The notes beneath the pieces are model-generated. The model saw only the letters and a list, made by a program, of their open reading frames with translations, had not been told where the DNA came from and made no database searches. Shown here one piece after another: positions 26,901 through 34,816 of a stretch of 64,000 nt of DNA (position 1 is the stretch's first letter; each line of letters starts with the position of its first letter). The stretch covers positions 4,004,001 to 4,068,000 of the forward strand of contig NZ_CP063779.1 of NCBI RefSeq assembly GCF_021596945.1. Reading direction: 5' to 3'. Made by a program: the position numbers and the translations under genes. The DNA comes from Mongoliitalea daihaiensis. Lineage in GTDB: Bacteria; Bacteroidota; Bacteroidia; Cytophagales; Cyclobacteriaceae.

Positions 26901-28796
26901 CCACTCAATGGAGTGATAGGATTTACAGACCTTCTGCTCAAAACTCCTTTAAGTCATGTTCAGAAGCAATATGCAGAGAATGCCAATATATCAGGTAAAT
27001 CTTTATTGGGCATTATCAATGACATCTTAGACTTTTCAAAAATTGAAGCGGGTAAGTTAGATCTTGAATTTATTGAACACAACATCTACGAAATAGCAGG
27101 ATCCTCGATTGATATCATTAAATTCCAAGCTAGTCAAAAACTATTGGAATTACTGCTCAACATGCCTCCTGATTTGCCGAGAATCATGGTATTGGACCCA
27201 ATCCGTTTGAAGCAAGTAATTATTAACCTTTTGAGCAATGCCGTTAAATTTACAGAGGAAGGTGAAGTTGAATTAAAAATACAATTTGATAAAAAGACGG
27301 ATACTACAGGCTTACTAGGTATAGCTATCAGGGATACCGGAATAGGGATTACAAAAGAGCAACAAAAAAAGCTATTCCAAGCATTTTCTCAGGCAGATAG
27401 CTCTACAACTAGAAAATATGGCGGTTCGGGTCTAGGATTGACTATTTCAAACCTGCTCGTTGAGAAAATGGGGGGATCGATTGAATTGGAGAGCAATCCA
27501 GGTCATGGATCTACTTTCAAGTTCTCCTTTGAAGTGGGATATAAAGAACTAAAAGACAATGAGCGTGTCGCAATTGATATCAAAAAGGTGTTGATTTTAG
27601 ACGATAATGCTAATAATATCACGGTTTTAGAGGAAAATCTCAAATATTGGGGAGTTCCCTATGTTAGCACCCAAAGTCCCTTGGAAGCTTTATCTATTTT
27701 ACTGGAGGATCCAAGTATAGAGCTTGGCATTATCGATTACCACATGCCCGAGATGGATGGGATTGAATTTATCATGAATGCCCGGCAAGAACTTGGCATT
27801 GATAAAGATCGACTAAAATTGATCTTACTTCATTCATCTACGGATACCGAACTACTTAGGAAGTTTTACAAGAAATTTGATATATCGTTTGGGCTGTTAA
27901 AACCTGTAAAATCAGATGAGTTATTCAGTTTCTTAATAAATATTAAAAACAAAGTTGTAGTTGAGGAATTTCAGACAAAACAAAGCGCTGAACCCCAAGT
28001 GGAACAATCAGATACCTCATTCAATATTTTGATTGCGGAAGATATAGATATGAATATGTTGCTAATCAAAACACTGATTTTACAACAACTTCCGAAGGCT
28101 CGGATTTTTGAGTGTAAAAATGGGGAAATTGCCTTTAAAACCTACAAAACCCAATCCATTGATTTAATTTTCATGGATGTACAAATGCCTAAAATGGATG
28201 GTATCGCAGCAACCAAAGAAATTCGGAAATATGAAAAGCTGAGAGATGAGAAAACACCTATTATTGCACTGACGGCTGGAGCCTTGCAAGAAGAACGAAA
28301 TAACTGTTTACAGGCTGGAATGGATGAATTCTTAACCAAGCCAGTACAATCAGAAGTTTTGATAAAGGTTATTGAGAAATACCTTCTTAAAGTGGATAAA
28401 ATCCAAGAAGATGACCCCACCATCCAAACTAAGGTAAAAGAAATGCCTGAAAGCAATAGCCCACTATTTGAAAAAGAAGAATTCATGGCCTTGGTTGGTC
28501 ATGATATGACACTTTACAAAACATTGCTAGAGGCATCCCTTGATTTTGATAGGCAAGTAGGAATGTTGGTAGATGCCTTTGACAAAGGTGATCGAAAGGA
28601 GATAAAATCAATAGCCCACGGTATCAAAGGCAGTGCTCAATCCATGTTCTTCACACGCTTGCATCAACTGGTAAGGAAAATAGAGACTCAAATAGAAACG
28701 CTGAATGAAGCTGAATTATCTGATTTTATTCTAAATGTTGTAGAAACTTGGAATGCTCTAAAACCTACGATCCAAGAAGAAATCAATGATCATTAA
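23901..28796 (+). CDS. Hybrid histidine kinase: GAF-PAS(n)-GAF-HisKA-ATPase-REC-REC-Hpt (1631 aa)
   Basis: A soluble phosphorelay protein. Order: GAF (about 10-170), about five PAS modules (185-800), second GAF (about 815-965), phosphoacceptor helix with His996 in NMSHEIRTPLNG, ATPase domain (N-box NLLSNAVKFT, RDTGIGI, GSGLGLTI), receiver 1 with Asp1279 in IIDYHMPEMDG, receiver 2 with Asp1426 in FMDVQMPKMDG and the KP lysine in TKPVQ, and a C-terminal Hpt domain with His1573 in IAHGIKGSA. All four phosphorylatable residues are present, so a full His-Asp-His relay ending on an external receiver is possible. The best candidate recipient is the receiver encoded 135 bases downstream. This is an inference from position. 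Confidence 0.95.
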   Translation: MKKPNKPSSEKLRLQTLYQYNILDSSEEEDFDFLTKITAEICNMPIAFISLVDDERQWLKSKIGIDLTETSRDTSICGHTILESGEIHEIENIQADERFKDNPLLNDPSATLSYYAGVPLRAPNGEAIGTLCVMDKVSRKITENQKTALLGLAKQVMNLIEIRKNNLKLKDYKARTEAWNANTGIISYSCFYDTVLNCIYVSEFIGELTGISAAEMIENPHIGLLSVVLEEDQAFFTKELESQLKHGDHWEITYRLKSKEGNIKWILNKGKLRRESDKEILDGIMMDVTEKIQTEQLYKTIYESSHSIVCIHDKQGNLIHFNPAAAASLHFTDTDHIPDTIQHFIFEEDLPYLGIYFDGLQEHGTIDLNLRLKSNLGESVYWSCQSSSLFIENGEQLFMINAWDITEQLKTEKKLKESENLFKIISENISDILYLYDAKNNEYKFISPNTERIIGVNADYFYNSNDFINDYVQQADKKTCYEFKNKLKAGQGYDFEYAIEVNGNIRWLRESVHQVHGAYSQSLIFAGRVTDITSRKSEFLELERTKGLLEDTGRLAKVGGWSYDLASDKLQWTRITHEIHDCDYSYEPSVHDGIAFYKEGKSRTLISQAFETLLEQGTPYDLMLEIVSAKGVEKWVRAIGKPIFHLSKIIGVKGTFQDITAPKKKETELRQTKDQLESILSEINDVIWSVSYPAYQLLFITPSVEKLTGYSFHEYLSKPELWNDTIYPREPQVIYEIKQSIENKGAYSKVYHITTSEGDTKWVKNTGHLVYDSVGNPIRIDGKIADVSADIRIHETMSSQLELQGLLMKIATEYINLDVRDSQEQINTSLELIGKYAEADRAYIFDYDWEKDTCTNTFEWCAADITAEIENLQEVPLEMIPFWVETHQKKEFMYVEDVRKLSDEDGLKQILAPQGILTLIALPIFFEENIYGFVGFDYVRELRDLSGSEISLLLLFAQILANLKNRTILEENLISAKERAEQTSQYKSQFLANMSHEIRTPLNGVIGFTDLLLKTPLSHVQKQYAENANISGKSLLGIINDILDFSKIEAGKLDLEFIEHNIYEIAGSSIDIIKFQASQKLLELLLNMPPDLPRIMVLDPIRLKQVIINLLSNAVKFTEEGEVELKIQFDKKTDTTGLLGIAIRDTGIGITKEQQKKLFQAFSQADSSTTRKYGGSGLGLTISNLLVEKMGGSIELESNPGHGSTFKFSFEVGYKELKDNERVAIDIKKVLILDDNANNITVLEENLKYWGVPYVSTQSPLEALSILLEDPSIELGIIDYHMPEMDGIEFIMNARQELGIDKDRLKLILLHSSTDTELLRKFYKKFDISFGLLKPVKSDELFSFLINIKNKVVVEEFQTKQSAEPQVEQSDTSFNILIAEDIDMNMLLIKTLILQQLPKARIFECKNGEIAFKTYKTQSIDLIFMDVQMPKMDGIAATKEIRKYEKLRDEKTPIIALTAGALQEERNNCLQAGMDEFLTKPVQSEVLIKVIEKYLLKVDKIQEDDPTIQTKVKEMPESNSPLFEKEEFMALVGHDMTLYKTLLEASLDFDRQVGMLVDAFDKGDRKEIKSIAHGIKGSAQSMFFTRLHQLVRKIETQIETLNEAELSDFILNVVETWNALKPTIQEEINDH

Positions 28797-28931
28797 GAAA
28801 TAAAACATAGTTCCAAAACCTTAAATTTATCATCGAAGAAATTATAGATTTGACTGTTTATTTACGATATTTAACTAATATTGATAAAATTTTACTGATT
28901 ATTTATATTCACCCACAAAATACAAAATATT

Positions 28932-29321
28932 ATGTCCAAAAAACATGTCCTACTTATTGATGATCAGCCAGTCATGGGCATTTTATTAAAGAGTAAACTC
29001 GAGGGTGACTTTACAGTTGATATTAAGCACAACGGAAAAGAAGCGCTCGCCTGGATCATGGAAGGAAATGTTCCTGATGCTGTGGTTTTGGATTTAAACA
29101 TGCCTGAAATGAATGGAATTGAATTTATTAAAGAGGTGAGAAAATTCAATTATTTTGATAAAGTTCCTTTAGTAGTTCTTTCGGGTGAAGAAGGTGTTAA
29201 CTCTCGAATTGAGGCCTTTCAGGTAGGTGCAGATGATTTCTTAATTAAACCCTTTAATCCTGCAGAATTGACTATTCGTGTTAATCGGTTTTTTGATCGA
29301 TACAATTTTGATAAGCAATGA
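28932..29321 (+). CDS. Stand-alone receiver-domain response regulator
   Basis: This 129-residue protein is a receiver domain only: acidic pocket LLIDDQP, phosphoacceptor Asp54 in VVLDLNMPEMNG, the switch residue in VVLSGEE and the lysine in LIKPFNP. There is no DNA-binding output, so it must act by protein contact or as a phosphate relay. It follows a hybrid kinase ending in Hpt and its stop overlaps the start of the sugar transferase gene (ATGA at 29318-29321), which couples its synthesis to polysaccharide production. A role as the last relay partner controlling the exopolysaccharide machinery is inferred. Confidence 0.92.
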   Translation: MSKKHVLLIDDQPVMGILLKSKLEGDFTVDIKHNGKEALAWIMEGNVPDAVVLDLNMPEMNGIEFIKEVRKFNYFDKVPLVVLSGEEGVNSRIEAFQVGADDFLIKPFNPAELTIRVNRFFDRYNFDKQ

Positions 29322-30511
29322 AAAAGAAACTTGTCTTTATTAAGCCGGGATATTCCTTAACAAAACATGCTAAAGCCAACTTGGAAGAAAGTTTCGAGCT
29401 TGAAATTGTGGAGGATATCTTTGCATTTGTTGCGCGTGCAAAACAAAAGGCCGAACAAGATGCTGTACTTTTCTTTGGCAACTTGAAAGACGTTTCGTTT
29501 TTGGAATACATTCGAAAAGTCAAGCCATATTCGTACAGAGATGGATATATCTTACTAGCCATCTCCGATACGATCGATGCGTCGGATCGAAAAACAGCTA
29601 TGAAAGAAGGGATCAGTGGACTATTCCTGACCAAAGAATTGAGTAGTAGTGCTATTATCGAACAATTACAGAAAGTATTGGATAATCCGCCGTTGAGAGG
29701 TTTTATAGATCAAGAAAGCGAGCAAAAGCAAGTTTTCACCAAATATAAGACACCACTTTGGAAAAGAGCGTTTGATGTATTGGTTTCTGGAACGATTATA
29801 TTGTTGATCTCCCCTATTCTTTTGTTGGTAGCCTTAGCCATTCGACTTGAGTCCAAGGGGCCCATCTTTTACAAATCCAAACGTGTAGGAACAGGTTGGG
29901 ATATTATCGAATTCTACAAATTCAGGTCTATGGTACCGGATGCGGACAAAAAGCTAAAAGATCTTAGCCACCTCAATCAGTATGCTACTAAAGGAACTGA
30001 AGAACCGAAAGTAGAGTCCGCAGTATTCGTACGATGCGATACCTGTGAAAAATATGATCAACCTTGTGAAAGTTTACTTTACAATGAACTTGGAGAGCAA
30101 GTATGTGAGTTAACCTTTAAGCTGATGAAAAAAGACGGGGATGCTGCCTTCTTCAAGCTGACGGATGATCCTCGTATCACCAAACTAGGTAAGTTTCTTC
30201 GCAACTCAAGCATTGATGAATTACCACAGCTTTTCAATGTTTTGAAGGGAGACATGTCGATTGTAGGTAACAGACCGCTACCGATTTATGAAGCGGAGAA
30301 GTTGACTACCGATCAATTTTCCAAACGGTTTCTAGCCCCTGCAGGCATAACCGGTCTTTGGCAGGTGACCAAGCGAGGCAAGGGTGGGCCCATGTCTGAG
30401 GATGAGCGCATTGGATTAGATAACGAATATGCAGATAAATTTAGCCTTGGTATGGACATCAAGATTTTATTGATGACAGTACCGGCCTTATTTCAGAAGG
30501 AGAATGTGTGA
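29318..30511 (+). CDS. Polyprenyl-phosphate sugar-1-phosphate transferase with receiver-like N-terminus
   Basis: The C-terminal part (about 145-397) is a bacterial sugar transferase of the WcaJ/WbaP type: KRAFDVLVSG leading to one membrane hairpin, YKSKRVG, FYKFRSM, DDPRITKLGKFLRNSSIDELPQ and GDMSIVGNRP. It should attach the first sugar phosphate to undecaprenyl phosphate and so start the repeat unit. The first 125 residues have a receiver-like strand-helix alternation, but lack the acidic pocket (FIKPG) and the phosphoacceptor (FFGNL), while a lysine near the right place remains (FLTKEL). An insertion between FRSM and DDPRIT carries four cysteines (240, 243, 250 and 263). First gene of the capsule or exopolysaccharide operon. 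Confidence 0.9.
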   Translation: MKKKLVFIKPGYSLTKHAKANLEESFELEIVEDIFAFVARAKQKAEQDAVLFFGNLKDVSFLEYIRKVKPYSYRDGYILLAISDTIDASDRKTAMKEGISGLFLTKELSSSAIIEQLQKVLDNPPLRGFIDQESEQKQVFTKYKTPLWKRAFDVLVSGTIILLISPILLLVALAIRLESKGPIFYKSKRVGTGWDIIEFYKFRSMVPDADKKLKDLSHLNQYATKGTEEPKVESAVFVRCDTCEKYDQPCESLLYNELGEQVCELTFKLMKKDGDAAFFKLTDDPRITKLGKFLRNSSIDELPQLFNVLKGDMSIVGNRPLPIYEAEKLTTDQFSKRFLAPAGITGLWQVTKRGKGGPMSEDERIGLDNEYADKFSLGMDIKILLMTVPALFQKENV

Positions 30512-31290
30512 TGATACTATTACAAAAATCATTAACTAAAACTATTCAGATTATTTATTTAGGGCTAGCATTCTTTATATTGTTTAGCAATGAAGTAAAT
30601 GGACAAAGACTGGAATTAGAAACAGATGATTTGACAATAGGTAGCTTTGATCTGATGGAAGACCTTATGACGCAACTTATTTCTTTGGATGACATCATAG
30701 AAATTGGACTTCAATTCAGCCCTAATATAAAAAGAAATGCCGCACTAACAGACTCAGAGAAAGAGCGGTTAATTATTCAAAAAAAGCTCTGGAGCACCCA
30801 TATCCAAACCTTTGCTAATTATTCATTTGGAAATCAAGGAATTCTAATTGCCGGATCAACGGAGTCCAATATAAACACTATTGCGAATGGCTATCGATTT
30901 GGGCTCAATGTGAGTATCCCTTTTTATGAGTTCTACACAAGAGGTAATCGTGTCAAACTGGCAAAAGCGGAGTTAGCTGCGGCGGAAAATATGAAGAATG
31001 CTATTGAGCTAGAAGTAAAACAAGAGATAATTAGCGCTTACTTTAGAGTAATTTCAACTCAAAAGTCTATGGTTAACAATCACGAATTTTTAAATAAAGC
31101 GTTGATCAGTGAACGAATTGGTGAATTAAAATTCAAAGAAAATCAAATATCAATCACAGATTACACCAGATTGTCTGAAATTAGCTCCCTTGCTAGGGAA
31201 CGATACAATAATGCATACGCAGATTTTTTATCGGCATACAAAAATTTAGAGGCTCTATTGGGAATCGAATTATATTTTCTCAAAAGATAA
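30511..31290 (+). CDS. Half-size outer membrane efflux (TolC-like) protein
   Basis: The frame begins one codon earlier at GTG 30508, but ATG 30511 overlaps the preceding stop (TGATG) and is preferred; 259 residues. A signal peptide (to about NEVNGQ, residue 32) is followed by ISLDDIIEIGLQFSPNIKR and a pattern of long helices and beta hairpins typical of the outer membrane efflux (OEP/TolC) family: GYRFGLNVSIPFYEF, then LAKAELAAAENMKNAIELEVKQEI. TolC proteins usually carry two such repeats in about 430 residues; only one is present here. It probably forms or contributes to the polysaccharide exit channel, replacing a Wza-type exporter, which is not seen in the cluster. Confidence 0.78.
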   Translation: MILLQKSLTKTIQIIYLGLAFFILFSNEVNGQRLELETDDLTIGSFDLMEDLMTQLISLDDIIEIGLQFSPNIKRNAALTDSEKERLIIQKKLWSTHIQTFANYSFGNQGILIAGSTESNINTIANGYRFGLNVSIPFYEFYTRGNRVKLAKAELAAAENMKNAIELEVKQEIISAYFRVISTQKSMVNNHEFLNKALISERIGELKFKENQISITDYTRLSEISSLARERYNNAYADFLSAYKNLEALLGIELYFLKR

Positions 31291-31296
31291 TTTGAT

Positions 31297-33387
31297 ATGC
31301 TAAAAATAAAGGAGCTTATATGGGCAATTAAACGATTTTGGTATCTATTTATTATTTTACCAAGTGCCTTAGCTGCTGCTGTTATTTTTTTAACAAGAAA
31401 CACTGAAAAGATTTTTGATTCAAATACAATCATTTATACCGGTATCTCAACAAGAAAGAGTGCCGACCTTACTGAATCTTTGAAGATTGACTACTTTACT
31501 TCCAACAATTTAATGGATAATATTGTAGCTTTAATCAATAGCAGGAAAACTGCTGAATTTGTCAGCTTAAAGCTGTTATCTCAACATCTCGCACTCAAGC
31601 CTGGAAACCCTAAATATTTTTCGACAGAAACCTATGAGGAGTTAAAAAACCACATTCCTGAATCCTTATGGAAAAACCTTGCTGTAAGTGAAAATCCTAA
31701 TGCTACCTTCAAAAATTTAATTAAAGCCTTCGAAAATGAAGATGATGAATTTGCACCTTTACGATATGTTTTAGATAAACATAAATACTACGGGGTTACT
31801 AATATATCTAGTAGAACCAGGGTTATTCGGCAAAAAAGTAGCGATATGGTTGAAATCAGCTACTATACAGATGACCCAGGAATTGTTTTTCAAACATTAA
31901 AATTGATTGCAGAAGTATATTTGCAGCGTTATTCGGATTTAAGGACAATTGAAAACAGTGGTAGCATAGACTTTTATATTTCCGAAAAAGACCGAGTTTT
32001 TCAAAGTTTGCAAGAAGCTGAGGAGCGTCTGAAAATTTTTGTAAGTGAAAACAGAATCATGAATTTTTACGAACAAGGTAAAAACTTGGATAACTATCTA
32101 AATGACCTAGAAAAAGATTTAACAAGATCGAATCAAATTTCCAAAGGTGCTGATGCAAGTCTTAAGATTTTAGAGGAAAAAATGATTAAAAACCAAGTCC
32201 GATCTACTTTAATCGACAGCTTAGAAACATATAGAAAACAAGTATCCACAAAACGATTAACTCTCAATAGTCTCTTACTTGAAAGCTCTCTCGAGAGTCA
32301 AGTTGTTCTAAATTTGAAAAAAGAAATACGAGATATTAACGATGCTCTTTCTAGTAAAATCAATGACTTATACCTACAAGATTTTAGCATTGACGGCATT
32401 CCAGTTACGCTCATTTTAGGCGAATGGTTAGACACTTATCTTGAAAAAGAAAAAGAATTAAGTAGCCTGGAAGTTTCATTAGCTTCATTTCAATTAGTTT
32501 CAGACAGGATAGATAATTTTGCTCCTTTGGGTGCCGAACTTAAGAGATTAGAAAGAGAAGTTGGCATTTATGAAAATGAATATCTTTATATCTTGTCAGG
32601 GCTTAATCAAGCTCGACTTCAAACACAAAACCTAAAAATCTCACAAACACAAGAGATTATTGATCCGCCTTTTTTTCCTACTGCGCCAAGAGGCTCCAAA
32701 CGTAAAATTCTAGTCTTAGCGTCTTTCATGTTTGGACATATCATTTTAATAGGCTTCTTTGCTGGGAAATTGTTACTCAATAATTCACTTCAAGAACATT
32801 ACAACGCAGAAAAAACAACTGGTTTAAATGTTATGGCTTCCTTCCCTAAGATACAAGCGCATGAAAAATCAATTTATTTCCAAACATCTGCCGTACTTCT
32901 TTCTAATCAACTTGCAGCTCTTGCCCATCGATTTGGAGAAAAGCCTTCCATAACGATAGCAATTCACCCAGTTAGCGAAGATGAGGACTTTCCAATAATT
33001 TTAAAGAAATCAATAGAATTACTGCCTACCTACCTTCATCCGGTTAAGCTTTTTTCCACAAACGTAATGGAAGGCTTTGTACCGTACGATGTAACAGACT
33101 ATTTAAATACTCCAAATTTATCAACTTTCTTAAAAAATCATCGAGGGGAAGAAGACCTTCCAATTATCAATTTTATCTTATTACCTCCCTATCGAAAACT
33201 TAACTATAATTTAGAGTTGCTAAAGGACATTGATTGGAATATTTTTTATGCTCAATCAAATTATGTTTGGAAAAGTTCTGATGGGATTGTGGTAGACTGG
33301 CTTAAAGATTGGTCAAATAACAAAGCAAGTCTTACGCTAACAAAGGTAGATATCAACTTTATCAAGGACATGAATAAAGAGGGTTGA
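31297..33387 (+). CDS. GumC/Wzc-like chain-length protein with degenerate kinase-like domain
   Basis: This 696-residue protein has the polysaccharide co-polymerase layout: membrane segment 1 (about 14-35), a long periplasmic part with coiled coils (about 215-450), the proline-rich IIDPPFFPTAPRGSKRK before membrane segment 2 (about 468-490), and a cytoplasmic domain (about 500-696). In BY-kinases the last part has Walker A (GxGKT/S) and an acidic Walker A'; here the corresponding strands read ITIAIHPVSEDEDF and VKLFSTNVMEG, without P-loop or acidic residues, while a later PP-containing strand (FILLPPYRK) remains. It has no tyrosine-rich tail. It probably sets chain length without kinase activity. 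Confidence 0.85.
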   Translation: MLKIKELIWAIKRFWYLFIILPSALAAAVIFLTRNTEKIFDSNTIIYTGISTRKSADLTESLKIDYFTSNNLMDNIVALINSRKTAEFVSLKLLSQHLALKPGNPKYFSTETYEELKNHIPESLWKNLAVSENPNATFKNLIKAFENEDDEFAPLRYVLDKHKYYGVTNISSRTRVIRQKSSDMVEISYYTDDPGIVFQTLKLIAEVYLQRYSDLRTIENSGSIDFYISEKDRVFQSLQEAEERLKIFVSENRIMNFYEQGKNLDNYLNDLEKDLTRSNQISKGADASLKILEEKMIKNQVRSTLIDSLETYRKQVSTKRLTLNSLLLESSLESQVVLNLKKEIRDINDALSSKINDLYLQDFSIDGIPVTLILGEWLDTYLEKEKELSSLEVSLASFQLVSDRIDNFAPLGAELKRLEREVGIYENEYLYILSGLNQARLQTQNLKISQTQEIIDPPFFPTAPRGSKRKILVLASFMFGHIILIGFFAGKLLLNNSLQEHYNAEKTTGLNVMASFPKIQAHEKSIYFQTSAVLLSNQLAALAHRFGEKPSITIAIHPVSEDEDFPIILKKSIELLPTYLHPVKLFSTNVMEGFVPYDVTDYLNTPNLSTFLKNHRGEEDLPIINFILLPPYRKLNYNLELLKDIDWNIFYAQSNYVWKSSDGIVVDWLKDWSNNKASLTLTKVDINFIKDMNKEG

Positions 33388-33388
33388 T

Positions 33389-34816
33389 ATGGAAGTTAGC
33401 CAAAAAAAGTATCACTATTTATTTGCAATTGTTGCATTACTATTGGCTTTCCCTTTTGCTTGGATGATAGCAAAACTACAATTAGTTTTCATTATCCTTT
33501 GCGTTGCTCTGATGGTAGGCTTTTTCTTATTAGTGTACTTATTAAATGATCCTTTTCAAGGGTTTTATCTAGCCTTGATTTTTGCTTTTTTTGTTAACGG
33601 ACTTACTAGGTATATCACAACGATACCTCTCGGTTTGGGAGTAGATTTTTTATTGGTTTTATCCCTTTTACTCGCATTTCTGTCAAAAAAGAAACCACAT
33701 TTTGATTTGTTAAACAATGGAGCTATTTGGCTGAGTATTATTTGGCTGGGGTTTACCTTCCTAGAGTTATTCAACCCAGAAGCACCCAGCAAAGAAGCCT
33801 GGTTTTATGCAGTAAGAGCTGTATCACTCTATCAGATTTTTACTGTTTTGTTAGTCTTAATGTATTTAAGAACAAAGGATGAAATTTTACAGATTACGCA
33901 TGTGATTTTATTTTTAAGTGTACTAGCTGCTTTCTGGGGGTTTAAGCAAATCTATATAGGGCTGGACAACTATGAGTGGCAATGGTTGCTTGAAGGAGCT
34001 ATAAAAACACATGTGTTGAGAGGCGTCTTAAGAGCTTTCTCCTTTTTATCAGACTCAGGACAATTTGGCGCCACAATGGGTTATGCTGGTATCATGTCAA
34101 TTATTCTAGCGCTAGGCCCTTTCAGCTTAAAGAAAAAGGTTTTTTTTACTGCCAGTTTTTTAATTTGTATTTACGCTATGGCCATTAGTGGTACAAGAGG
34201 GGCGCTTTTCGTACCTGCTAGTGCCGCGATGGCATATCTTGTGGCTACCAAAAACTTTAAAAGCATCATAGCTGGTGTAATCGTGTTAGGTAGTGTTTTC
34301 TTTTTTCTAAAATATACTTCGATTGGAAATGATAACCAAACCCTAAGAAGAATGCGTTCCGCTTTGAATCCAGAAGACCCTTCTTTAAAAGTTCGCCTTG
34401 AAAACCAACAAAAGTTCAAAGCATACTTAAAAACACGCCCATTTGGTGGAGGAATAGGGACTTCAGGTACATGGGGTTTACGTTTTTCTCCCAATTCATT
34501 TCTCGCCCAAACACCGAATGATAGTTGGTATGTCAAAATATGGGCTGAAACTGGTGTCGTTGGCCTATATACTCATATTCTGATCATTCTTTTCTTTGTC
34601 TACAAAGGTTACGCAGTGATCTTTTCCCTCCACGACCCAGAGCTTAAGCAATATATCATGGCTTTGCATTCTGGCTTTATAGGAATTGCATTTGCAGCTT
34701 ATGGCAATCCTATTCTAGGTCAATTTCCTTTGAATCTCATGCTGTATTTCACGTGGGGAGCAATATATGTAGCAGAGTACCTGAACAAACAAGACTATGC
34801 AAAACTCAAAAAATGA
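33389..34816 (+). CDS. O-antigen ligase/polymerase (Wzy/WaaL-like) family protein
   Basis: This 475-residue protein has about eleven to twelve membrane segments and the O-antigen ligase family signature: the ISGTRGALF segment after a hydrophobic helix and a large periplasmic loop containing RPFGGGIGTSG...NDSWYVKIWAETGVVGL. In a Wzx/Wzy pathway it would polymerise repeat units on the periplasmic side; a ligase role is the alternative. It starts one base after the chain-length gene, and its end overlaps the next glycosyltransferase gene by 20 bases. Confidence 0.85.
   Translation: MEVSQKKYHYLFAIVALLLAFPFAWMIAKLQLVFIILCVALMVGFFLLVYLLNDPFQGFYLALIFAFFVNGLTRYITTIPLGLGVDFLLVLSLLLAFLSKKKPHFDLLNNGAIWLSIIWLGFTFLELFNPEAPSKEAWFYAVRAVSLYQIFTVLLVLMYLRTKDEILQITHVILFLSVLAAFWGFKQIYIGLDNYEWQWLLEGAIKTHVLRGVLRAFSFLSDSGQFGATMGYAGIMSIILALGPFSLKKKVFFTASFLICIYAMAISGTRGALFVPASAAMAYLVATKNFKSIIAGVIVLGSVFFFLKYTSIGNDNQTLRRMRSALNPEDPSLKVRLENQQKFKAYLKTRPFGGGIGTSGTWGLRFSPNSFLAQTPNDSWYVKIWAETGVVGLYTHILIILFFVYKGYAVIFSLHDPELKQYIMALHSGFIGIAFAAYGNPILGQFPLNLMLYFTWGAIYVAEYLNKQDYAKLKK

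Noticed and set aside
30508-31290. Half-size TolC-like gene as a frameshifted pseudogene
   Set aside because: It ends 6 bases before the next start codon with no leftover OEP-coding sequence in other frames, so the short form looks native.
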